From assembly GCA_000471925.1 (NCBI GenBank), contig CP006667.1, positions 682,001 to 746,000 of the forward strand: a DNA stretch of 64,000 nucleotides, written 5' to 3'. Within the stretch, counting starts at the first letter, position 1; every line of letters begins with the position of its first letter. The notes below the pieces were generated by a model, which was given only the letters and a program-made list of their open reading frames with translations, was not told where the DNA came from and made no database searches. The position numbers were made by a program, and so were the translations under genes. Positions 1 through 6,999 of the stretch are shown in pieces. Origin of the DNA: Ralstonia pickettii DTP0602. GTDB taxonomy: Bacteria > Pseudomonadota > Gammaproteobacteria > Burkholderiales > Burkholderiaceae.

Positions 1-435
1 CGAGGCCGTGCAGCAGACCAGGTAGTACGCGCGCTTGAACTGCTGCGCGGCTTCCAGCCTGCGCCCCGCGGCGGCTTCGGCGAACGCCGCGTGCAGGCAG
101 CGCGCGATGCTCTCGGCCGTGCCGCCGTGCTCGAACAGGCCGGGCGGGCGTTCCTGCCACAGCTGCATCAGCACCGCCTGGCGCCGCGCCAGGGTGTGTG
201 GTGGCCAGGCCTGGTCGCGGCTCAGCAACTCCAGCCGCGTGGCCAGCAGCGTTTCAAGCAGCAAGGTCGGGCGCGCGAAGTGCAGCGGCCCGCCGGGGCG
301 GGCATGCAATGACGGCGGGGACGAGGGGGTAGAGGGTGTGGAAGCAAGTTGCGCGTGCGTCAGCACACGGCCGCCGCCGGGCGGATCGGCCAGGGCCGGC
401 GGCATGCCCACGGCTTTCTGCAGTCGGATAGTCAT
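1..435 (-). CDS. hypothetical protein, 3' part cut by the window edge
   Basis: An uninterrupted frame runs from an ATG at 435 down to position 1 (145 codons) and continues outside the window. Third codon positions are mostly G or C, as in the confirmed genes here, which is the main reason for calling it. The first 50 residues are rich in Pro, Ala and Ser; the rest looks helical, with a leucine-rich stretch (LETLLATRLELL) and several Trp and Arg residues. I recognise no domain. There is no strong ribosome binding site before the ATG, so the start may be elsewhere. It lies downstream of, and on the same strand as, the resolvase-like gene, separated by 270 bases in which I see no gene. Confidence 0.5.
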   Translation of the reverse strand, partial: MTIRLQKAVGMPPALADPPGGGRVLTHAQLASTPSTPSSPPSLHARPGGPLHFARPTLLLETLLATRLELLSRDQAWPPHTLARRQAVLMQLWQERPPGLFEHGGTAESIARCLHAAFAEAAAGRRLEAAQQFKRAYYLVCCTAS

Positions 436-705
436 GTCGTTGCGCCAAGGGCCGCGTCGGGCGGCGTCGCATGACGGGGCTGCGCGGTTGCCTTGCAAAG
501 GTGGTTCGGGTGCCGGTCCCGCGGCGGCGGGGCTGTGTTCAGCAGGACTTCGTTGCCGGGGACGTTCTGCTCAGACTACTTTCGCAAGGAACGTTCCAAG
601 CCGTGGGCGGCGCCAGGTGGGCGCGCACGGCCTGGCAATGCATGGGATTCTTGCAACGGTGCGCGTAAATACGTCGACCCACGGCCAGCCCGAGGCTGGT
701 CGGCG

Positions 706-1362
706 TCATTCGTCGGCAGTTTCCGCTTCCGGTTCCGTGGCCGGCGCAGCAGAGGGCCGCGTGTCGTGCCGCGCCGGCTGCACGGCCGGTTCCGCGGCGC
801 GGATGCGCAGCACCGTCTGGCGCGAGGTATTGAACTGGCGCGCGATCTCGCTGACCGAATGGCCGGCGCGCAGCGCATGCAGGATGGCGCTGCGCTGCTC
901 GGGCGTGTGCTTGGGCGGACGGCCGACCTGCCGCCCCATCGCCTTGGCCGCGGCGAGGCTTTCGCGCACGCGCACGCTGCGCGTGGTGCCTTCCAGCGCT
1001 GCTACGGCGCGCAACACCTCCACCGCTTCGGGTGGCGAGGCGCTGGACAGGTTCGTGCGCGACAGCTGCGCGCAATGGAGCGCCACGCCCAGCAGGCGGA
1101 AGCGCCGGATGGTGGCCAGCACCTCCTGCACGCTCCAGCCCATGCTGCACAGGCGCAGCATGACCACGGCATCGCCGGCCTGCACCTGCTGCTGCAGTGC
1201 GCGCAGGCGGGGGCGCTGCAAAGCCGGCACCGAGGCCGGCTCGCACTCCCAGAAGGCGTGGCGCGCGTCCACGTTGTAGCCGGCTTCAGCAGCGGCTTGT
1301 AGTTCTTCGTCGATGGCCTCGGGGCCAACGGCGCGATTCGAATATATGAATGTTGACGGCAT
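706..1362 (-). CDS. resolvase-like protein with lost catalytic residues, C-terminal HTH
   Basis: 218 residues with the layout of a small serine recombinase: an N-terminal resolvase-like fold (about 1-130), a linker with the GRPP-type hinge (about 147-150) and a C-terminal Hin/resolvase helix-turn-helix (about 155-188, with SEIARQFNTSRQTVLRI). The catalytic positions are not conserved. The usual Y-x-R-x-S becomes Y7-S-N9-R-A11, so the catalytic Arg and Ser are Asn and Ala. The usual L-D-R-L-G-R becomes L71-C-S-M-G-W76. It should bind DNA but is unlikely to cut it. The start was placed at Met 1362, where the resolvase fold begins; an in-frame upstream Met (1416) adds an Arg-rich stretch without homology. 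The product could act as a regulator or be a decayed recombinase. Confidence 0.8.
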   Translation of the reverse strand: MPSTFIYSNRAVGPEAIDEELQAAAEAGYNVDARHAFWECEPASVPALQRPRLRALQQQVQAGDAVVMLRLCSMGWSVQEVLATIRRFRLLGVALHCAQLSRTNLSSASPPEAVEVLRAVAALEGTTRSVRVRESLAAAKAMGRQVGRPPKHTPEQRSAILHALRAGHSVSEIARQFNTSRQTVLRIRAAEPAVQPARHDTRPSAAPATEPEAETADE

Positions 1363-1561
1363 GGCGGGATCTCGCACGGCAGTCTGCAATAAACGTCTGC
1401 GGCGAACGCGGAGCAAACGCAGCTGTCGCGTTCCAGTCCTTCAGTCAAAGCATTGAGCAGCCCTGCACCGGCAGCCGCATAGTGTGCGGGAAAAACGCAT
1501 TAAATGCGGCTGTGCATAAGCGGGTGCTTTCGGACAGGGGGCCTGGGCTTGACGGTGGGCA

Positions 1562-1813
1562 CTAACGCGGCTCACTCAAGCGGCTCACTGAAGCGACGCA
1601 CTGACGACGCACCAACGCGACACCTCGGAGGCCATCGTCCTGGCTGCTCCAGGCGATGCTCCGGCGTGGGCAATGTCGTCGCGAACTCGCGCACATCGCT
1701 GTCGCGCGCTCCCGTCGCGATGCCTTGTGGAACAGCAAGCCGGCCAGCGCGGGGCCGGCATGGCGTTTCAGGGACCTGCGTTTGCGGATCCTGGTGCGGG
1801 CTTCTGCGATCAC
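1562..1813 (-). CDS. possible small basic protein (83 aa)
   Basis: A GTG at 1813 is preceded by an AGGAG ribosome binding site six bases upstream, and the frame stays open for 83 codons. The first ~35 residues are strongly basic (for example RIRKRRSLKRH). The second half has irregular codon choice and short near-repeats caused by repeated 'cactgacg'-type DNA, so it may not be genuine. No domain is recognised. It lies alone in the ~750-base space between the resolvase-like gene and the hemerythrin gene, where I see nothing else convincing. The good start signal is the main support. Confidence 0.28.
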   Translation of the reverse strand: MIAEARTRIRKRRSLKRHAGPALAGLLFHKASRRERATAMCASSRRHCPRRSIAWSSQDDGLRGVALVRRQCVASVSRLSEPR

Positions 1814-2112
1814 GGTTGTCTCCTGTCTGGAATATGCGCGGCGGCGGGGACCGCACGGATGACCGACCCGCGCAACTTTCATGCCGCGCCGCGCACGCCC
1901 GCATTGCGTCCCACGCTGCCCTCGCCGGCGCGGCGCCGCGGGCACAATTACAAGCCTTCGCGCAGGAATTGCAATGCGGCATGCGGCGCGGGTGCGCACG
2001 CTGCCCACACACGTCCTGCGGGCGTCGTGCGGTGGGCGGCAGTTGTACGGGCACGGAACCTGCCTCCCACGTAGCGAAGCCGGAACACCGCACCCCAGCC
2101 AAGGAGAACATC

Positions 2113-2580
2113 GTGGACAAGTCGAAGATCCCCGCAGACCAGGCCGAAGCCCTCGGCGCACTGATGGACGAGCACCGTGCGGTCAAGAAGCAGTTCAAGG
2201 CGTTCAAGGACACCGAGAACCGCGACGAGAAGGAGTCGATCGCGCTGGACGTTTGCCACCAGCTCACGGTGCATGCCACGGTCGAGGAAGAGATCTTCTA
2301 CCCGGCGCTGCGCGGCGCCAGCGACGAGATCGATGACATGCTGGACGAGGCCCAGGTCGAGCACCAGGTGGCAAAGGACCTGCTCGCCGCGATCGAGGAG
2401 GACCCCGCCGGGGACCTGCTGGAAGCCAATTTCACGGTGCTTTCGGAATACGTCTCCCACCATATCGAGGAAGAGGAAGGCGAACTGTTCAAGAACGTGA
2501 TCAAGGAAAAGGTCAACCTGCGCGAGGTGGCCAAGACCATGGCCGCGCGCAAGGACGAGCTGATGCGCGCAACCGCCTGA
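2113..2580 (+). CDS. hemerythrin HHE-domain protein
   Basis: 155 residues from a GTG start at 2113, chosen because AAGGAG lies six bases upstream; no in-frame ATG fits as well. The sequence is a four-helix hemerythrin-like domain with the expected metal-ligand pattern: E20-H21 near the N-terminus, H-x3-E in HATVEEEIFYPAL, an EHQ and a HHIEEEE motif in the third and fourth helices. Such domains bind a non-haem di-iron centre and sense or handle O2, NO or iron. No signal peptide is present, so it should be cytoplasmic. It stands alone, followed by a strong hairpin. The substrate and role cannot be read from the context. Confidence 0.88.
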   Translation: MDKSKIPADQAEALGALMDEHRAVKKQFKAFKDTENRDEKESIALDVCHQLTVHATVEEEIFYPALRGASDEIDDMLDEAQVEHQVAKDLLAAIEEDPAGDLLEANFTVLSEYVSHHIEEEEGELFKNVIKEKVNLREVAKTMAARKDELMRATA

Positions 2581-2610
2581 TCCGCCGCGGGTGGTGGCGG
2601 GCGGACCGGT

Positions 2611-2637
2611 GGGCGGCCGCTGCAATGGCGGCCGCCC
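2611..2637 (+). terminator. hairpin after the hemerythrin gene
   Basis: A perfect 10-bp stem (GGGCGGCCGC and its complement) with a 7-base loop lies 30 bases past the stop codon at 2580. Only two T residues follow, so it is a weak or bidirectional terminator candidate. From here to 3030 I see no further gene. Confidence 0.5.
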
Positions 2638-3030
2638 TTGCGCCATCACCCGCGTCTTCTTCGATGGCCTTCGTCCGCGAGGCCTTCATGCCAGCCCGGC
2701 GCAGCCGGCGCCGATAACGGGCTGCGCCCACGCAATGCCATCCCGCGCGATCTCCCGCGCCGCTCTCCCGCTTTGCGGCCCTGCGCACCTGTGGCGCCGC
2801 TACCACTGATCCTCGCTGCCAACTCGCCGCCGTGACCTGCGTCGCCCACAATGCGGTGTCGCCAGCTTGCCTGCCTACCACCTGCAGGTAGGGTCAAGCG
2901 TTGCGGTTTTGCTGCCGTTATCGTCGGATACCGCCGCAAACCGCCCGCTGTCTTGGCCGTTGCCCTGGCTGCGGCCGGCGGCCCTGACGTTTCAGATCCT
3001 GATTACCACCTTCAACGGAGTTGCGCGGAA

Positions 3031-4755
3031 ATGCCCCGGATTGCCGATGGACTGCACCTGCCCCTGAACCTGCTCGCCGCCGCCATGGCGGCGGCCGTGC
3101 TTGCCGCCTGCGGCGGCGGTGGCGGTGATGACGCGGCATCGTCGCAGCCGCCCGCGACCACGACCACCACCACGGACAGCGAGCCCGTCACGGTCGCGCA
3201 GCCGCTGGTGATCAACGGCCTGGAGCAGGCCTGCACCGGCTGCGGCGCGGCCACCGGCTCGACCTATGCGGGCAGCGGCACCGGCATCTGGCAGCAGCGA
3301 AACGCGGGCAGTGCCGATATCGACGTCAGGTTTTCGATCAGCGGGCTGGGCGGCCAGTCGCTGTCGCTGATGCTGACCAATACCAGCGGCACCAGCCTGA
3401 CGCTGCCGTCGATCAAGCCCTCGGTGCTGAGCGAGTCGGTGACCGGCCTGTCGATGCGCTCGCTCGCAAGCGTCAGCGACCCGGCTGCGTCAGCCAGCGC
3501 CGACGCCGAAGCCACGCGCCGCGAGATCGCCGGTTTCAACCGCAGCGGCTGGGCCGAGCGCGTCGCGGCGGCAGCGCCGCTGCGCAGCGTGATGAGCGCG
3601 CCCGCGCCGCAAGCCGCGTCGATGGCCACCACCCGAGGGTGGTACCACACCGACGCGACCACGCGCACCGCCAGCGTGGTACAGCAAGTCACCACCAAGG
3701 ATGGCGTGACGGTCAGGCTGTGGGTGGAAGACGCGGAATACACCACGGGCAAGGTCGATGCCGCGCTGGTCGGCGCGCTGGCCAATGCCTTTGTCGGTGC
3801 CGGCAGCGCCCAGGGCGTCTACGACATGCTGAAGTCCGTGGGCGGCCCGCTGTGGGGCGCGCACAACTACCCGACCACGCTGATCGCCGGCAGTGCCCAG
3901 CCGATCGATATCGTGATCCTGAACTTCGACCGCAACAACAAGCCGTTCGGCATGGTCGGCTACTTCTGGGGGCTGCACAACCTGCTGCGCTCGGTCGATC
4001 CCACCAGCAATGAATCGGTGTCGCTGTACCTGGACGCCGAGACGCTCTACCTCGGCGGCGCCGACGGCATTCAGTCGATGAAGATGGTGATGGCGCATGA
4101 AGGCATGCACATGCAGAACTTCTACCGTCGCAGCGTGCGGATGGGGCCGTCTTACTCGTTCGACGACTGGCTCGAGGAAATGACCGCGATGATGATGGAA
4201 GATTTTGCCAGTCACACCATCGACGCCAGCTTCAACAATATCCGCGACGTGCGCATGCCCGACTATGTGCGCACCAACAGCAGCAACTGCAATCTGTTCT
4301 CCTTCACCGGTTTCGGTGCGTTCTGCGAAAGCTATTCGGTGTCCGGCACCTTCGGTGGCTTCCTGAACCGGCACCTGGGCCTGGCCTTCTTCAAGGACCT
4401 GCTGGCGCGCGGTACTACCACTGATTCCAAGACGGCGCTGGAGCAGTCCATTGCCAGTGCGCAGGTTGGCGTGACGCTGGCCGTGCAGATGCGTCGCTGG
4501 GCAGTCAGCACCAATACGCTGATGCCGAGCACGGGCCTGCCAGCCGGCTATGGCTACCCGGCGCGCACGGACAGCGGCTTTACGCTGCCGGCGATCGACC
4601 TCCAGAGCTACGCCGCGATCAAGACGATGGCATCGACGCTGCCGTACCTGTCCGCCTACGGCAGCTACCTGGTCCGCACCGGCGCGGTCACGGGCACCTA
4701 CAGCAACACCGTGCGCGTGCCGGCAAGCACCACCCTGTCGGTGGTGGCGTACTGA
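3031..4755 (+). CDS. M30-type zinc metallopeptidase lipoprotein
   Basis: 574 residues. The N-terminus is a lipoprotein signal peptide: a hydrophobic Ala-rich stretch and a lipobox ending at Cys27, followed by a Gly run and a Thr/Ser-rich linker, so the mature protein is probably tethered to a membrane outside the cytoplasm. The catalytic region has a zincin motif HEGMH at residues 356-360 and a downstream acidic helix WLEEMTAMMMED (Glu382/Glu383) that can supply the third ligand. This layout fits the hyicolysin (M30) family of secreted peptidases. The start at 3031 puts the signal peptide at the very N-terminus; upstream in-frame starts would bury it. It stands alone between non-coding stretches and is followed by a hairpin. 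The substrate is unknown. Confidence 0.82.
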   Translation: MPRIADGLHLPLNLLAAAMAAAVLAACGGGGGDDAASSQPPATTTTTTDSEPVTVAQPLVINGLEQACTGCGAATGSTYAGSGTGIWQQRNAGSADIDVRFSISGLGGQSLSLMLTNTSGTSLTLPSIKPSVLSESVTGLSMRSLASVSDPAASASADAEATRREIAGFNRSGWAERVAAAAPLRSVMSAPAPQAASMATTRGWYHTDATTRTASVVQQVTTKDGVTVRLWVEDAEYTTGKVDAALVGALANAFVGAGSAQGVYDMLKSVGGPLWGAHNYPTTLIAGSAQPIDIVILNFDRNNKPFGMVGYFWGLHNLLRSVDPTSNESVSLYLDAETLYLGGADGIQSMKMVMAHEGMHMQNFYRRSVRMGPSYSFDDWLEEMTAMMMEDFASHTIDASFNNIRDVRMPDYVRTNSSNCNLFSFTGFGAFCESYSVSGTFGGFLNRHLGLAFFKDLLARGTTTDSKTALEQSIASAQVGVTLAVQMRRWAVSTNTLMPSTGLPAGYGYPARTDSGFTLPAIDLQSYAAIKTMASTLPYLSAYGSYLVRTGAVTGTYSNTVRVPASTTLSVVAY

Positions 4756-4809
4756 CGCAAGGAAGAAGGTCGCGATGCCGCTTCAGGCGATTTGAACGAG
4801 TCGCACAAG

Positions 4810-4840
4810 GCGGCCCGCCCCGCGCGGCAGGGCGGGCCGC
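4810..4840 (+). terminator. hairpin after the M30 peptidase gene
   Basis: A perfect 11-bp GC stem (GCGGCCCGCCC and its complement, 9-base loop) lies 55 bases past the stop at 4755. No T tract follows, so intrinsic termination is uncertain. It also lies just upstream of fdxA. Confidence 0.45.
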
Positions 4841-4888
4841 TACGATCGATAGGTCTTTACCGCCGTACTGCCGTACCGCCCCCGCCCC

Positions 4889-5218
4889 ATGACCTTTGTC
4901 GTAACGGATGCCTGCATCCAGTGCCGCCATACCGACTGCGTGGAAGTCTGCCCGATGTCGTGCTTCCACGAAGGGCCCAACTTCCTCGCCATCGATCCTG
5001 ACCAGTGCATCGACTGCTCGATGTGCGTCCCGCTTTGCCCCGTCGGCGCGATCTACTCGGAGCACGACCTGCCCGAGGACAAGCGCCATTTCCTCGCGCT
5101 GAACGCCGAGCTGTCGCGCCGGCCCGACTGGCCGCCGCTGCTGCAGGCCAAGGGCCCGATCCCCGGCCATGAGCAATGGGCCGATCATCCTGACCGGCTT
5201 GCGCTGCTGCAACGCTAG
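4889..5218 (+). CDS. fdxA: seven-iron ferredoxin FdxA
   Basis: 109 residues matching the FdxA type of soluble electron carrier with one [3Fe-4S] and one [4Fe-4S] cluster. Cys9, Cys17 and Cys50 fit the 3Fe ligands; Cys21, Cys40, Cys43 and Cys46 fit the 4Fe ligands; the extra Cys12 and Cys25 are also usual in this family. The C-terminal ~50 residues (EDKRHFLALNAELS and on) are the typical FdxA extension. The gene converges on fdsR, and the two stop codons share the palindrome CTAG, a four-base overlap. A redox link with the formate dehydrogenase next door is possible but not shown, since Fds passes electrons directly to NAD. Confidence 0.9.
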   Translation: MTFVVTDACIQCRHTDCVEVCPMSCFHEGPNFLAIDPDQCIDCSMCVPLCPVGAIYSEHDLPEDKRHFLALNAELSRRPDWPPLLQAKGPIPGHEQWADHPDRLALLQR

Positions 5219-6315
5219 CGCACACGCGCGCCCGCGTAATCCGGGAACGCCTCGGCCAGCGTCAGCACCGTGCCGGTCAGCGCGCCGTCATAGCCCGGCA
5301 GCGCATTGACGCGCTGGCGGAAGGCCTCGCTGGTGAGCGCGCCCACCGCGCCGGCCAGCGCGGCGCTGCGCAGCATGGTCTTCTCGATCGCAAAGAAGTA
5401 GCGCTCCTTGATCACCGGCACGAACCCCAGGCCGAAGCGCCGCGCCGCCGTTTCCACGCCGAAGCCCACGTCGGCCATGCCGCTGCCGATATACGCCGCC
5501 ACCGCGGCGTGGGTGAACTCGCCGTTGCTGTAGCCTTCGATGCGCGCCGGGTCGATGCCGCGCGCGGCCAGCATCAGGTCCAGCAGCAGGCGCGTGCCCG
5601 AGCCCACCTGACGGTTGACGAAGCGCACCTCGCGCCGCGTCAGGTCTTCCAGCGTGTGGATGCCGAGCGGGTTGCCCTGCCGCACGAACAGCCCCTGGCT
5701 GCGCACCGCCAGGTGCACCAGGCAGTGCGTGTCGGGTTTCAGCCACGTGGTGAAGTGACGCCACATGCCGTGTTCAAACTCGCCCACCGGCACGTGGAAG
5801 CCGGCGATATCGCACGCGCCCTCGGCCAGCGCCGCAACCGCTTCGACGCTGCCGCAGTACTTCAGGTCGTGCCGCACCTGCTGCTCGTCGAGGAAATCGC
5901 GCAGCGCCGCGACCGCAAAGCCGTGGCTGGCATGCAGCCGCACCGCCGCCTCGGACTGGTCCATTAGCTTCTTCAACTCGATTTCCAGCTCGGAAGCCAG
6001 GCTATCCAGCGTCGGCGACAGGCGCGCGCCGATCCGCTTGCTGGCCCACACCAGTTGCTGCGCCAGCGGCGTGAGGGCGCTGCCGCGGCCGCGGGTCTTG
6101 TCGATCAGCGGGCCGCCGAACAAAGCCTCGGCGTCGCGCAGGATGCCCCAGGCATAGCGGTAGGACAAGGACACGGCCTGCGCCGACTGGCTGATGCTGC
6201 CCGATTCCCCGATATGGCCGAGCAGGGCCACCAGCCGGGAAACGTCCAGGGCCTCGTCGCCAGGGCTGGCGTCGTCCCGGATCTGCAGGTGGGGAAGGAT
6301 CGAGATGCGAATCAT
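5215..6315 (-). CDS. fdsR: FdsR, regulator of the formate dehydrogenase operon
   Basis: 366 residues, divergent from fdsG. Residues ~20-100 form a ModE/LysR-type winged helix (GESGSISQSAQAVSLSYRYAW and the following GG-P-L-I-D wing). From ~125 to the end comes a periplasmic-binding-protein-like effector domain of the molybdate-binding type (for example RQVGSGTRLLLDLML and GSGMADVGFGVETAARRF). The same architecture and position are known for FdsR in Cupriavidus, which controls fds in response to formate. The start at 6315 was chosen because the HTH follows closely. The frame stays open far upstream, but that stretch is antisense to fdsG. No clear ribosome binding site precedes it, so translation may be weak or leaderless. 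The gene overlaps fdxA by four bases at its 3' end. Confidence 0.88.
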   Translation of the reverse strand: MIRISILPHLQIRDDASPGDEALDVSRLVALLGHIGESGSISQSAQAVSLSYRYAWGILRDAEALFGGPLIDKTRGRGSALTPLAQQLVWASKRIGARLSPTLDSLASELEIELKKLMDQSEAAVRLHASHGFAVAALRDFLDEQQVRHDLKYCGSVEAVAALAEGACDIAGFHVPVGEFEHGMWRHFTTWLKPDTHCLVHLAVRSQGLFVRQGNPLGIHTLEDLTRREVRFVNRQVGSGTRLLLDLMLAARGIDPARIEGYSNGEFTHAAVAAYIGSGMADVGFGVETAARRFGLGFVPVIKERYFFAIEKTMLRSAALAGAVGALTSEAFRQRVNALPGYDGALTGTVLTLAEAFPDYAGARVR

Positions 6316-6465
6316 ATGTAGAAAATAGCTTATTGAAGGGGCGCTGTCACTCTCATATAGTCGCTTCAACGGGCAGCCAGGCCAGATCGCAAGCCCGGAA
6401 ATAGGAAAAAAATAGCATATAACGGCCCGCGCAGCCCGCTCCGTGCGGCCCCCACAGGAGACGCC
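6316..6465. promoter_or_regulatory. fdsR-fdsG divergent control region
   Basis: This 150-base space must hold both promoters. It is clearly more AT-rich than its surroundings and carries three related half-site-like words: ATCATATGTAG beside the fdsR start (6311-6321), CTCATATAGTCGC (6352-6364) and ATAGCATATAACGGC (6412-6426). The last resembles half of a ModE box, which fits a regulator with a ModE-like HTH. An AGGAG lies just before the fdsG ATG. Assigning these words to FdsR is inference. Confidence 0.55.
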
Positions 6466-6999
6466 ATGCCAGAAACCGCTCCCATCGCACCGGCATCCGC
6501 CGACGCCGCGCGCACTGCTGCGATCGCGGCGATCGTGGCGGCACGGCAGGACCTGCCGGGCGCCTTGTTGCCGATCCTGCACGAGATCCAGGACACGCAG
6601 GGCTACATTCCCGACGACGCCGTACCCGTGATCGCCCGCGCACTCAGCCTGTCGCGTGCCGAGGTGCATGGCGTGATCACCTTCTACCACCACTTCCGCC
6701 AGCAGCCGGCGGGCCGGCACGTCGTCCAGGTCTGCCGCGCCGAAGCCTGCCAGGCGGTCGGCGCCGAAGCACTGGCCGAGCATGCGAAGCGGGCGCTGGG
6801 TTGCGGCTTCCATGAAACCAGCGCGGACGGCCAGGTGACGCTTGAGCCGGTCTATTGCCTGGGCCAGTGCGCCTGCGGCCCGGCCGTGATGGTGGGCGAG
6901 CAGCTGCACGGCTATGTCGATGCGAAGCGCTTCGATGCGCTGATCCGGTCGCTGCGCGAGGCGCAGGCCTCCAACGAAACCACGGAGGCCCAGGCATGA
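6466..6999 (+). CDS. fdsG: formate dehydrogenase gamma subunit (NuoE-like)
   Basis: 177 residues homologous to complex I NuoE: an N-terminal helical bundle, then a thioredoxin-like domain binding one [2Fe-2S] cluster through Cys90, Cys95, Cys131 and Cys135 (C-x4-C and C-x3-C). It is part of the diaphorase half of the soluble NAD-dependent formate dehydrogenase and relays electrons near the FMN of FdsB. AGGAG lies eight bases before the ATG. The stop overlaps the fdsB start in ATGA (6996-6999), which implies translational coupling. It is the first gene of the fdsGBACD operon. Confidence 0.95.
   Translation: MPETAPIAPASADAARTAAIAAIVAARQDLPGALLPILHEIQDTQGYIPDDAVPVIARALSLSRAEVHGVITFYHHFRQQPAGRHVVQVCRAEACQAVGAEALAEHAKRALGCGFHETSADGQVTLEPVYCLGQCACGPAVMVGEQLHGYVDAKRFDALIRSLREAQASNETTEAQA

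Noticed and set aside
35..1302. Long plus-strand frames across the first 1.3 kb
   Set aside because: They run opposite the resolvase-like gene and the partial gene and give Arg/Ser/Cys-rich products without domains.
6316..6909. N-terminal extension of FdsR by nearly 200 residues
   Set aside because: The extension is antisense to fdsG and crosses the divergent promoter region; the conserved HTH starts just after the Met at 6315.
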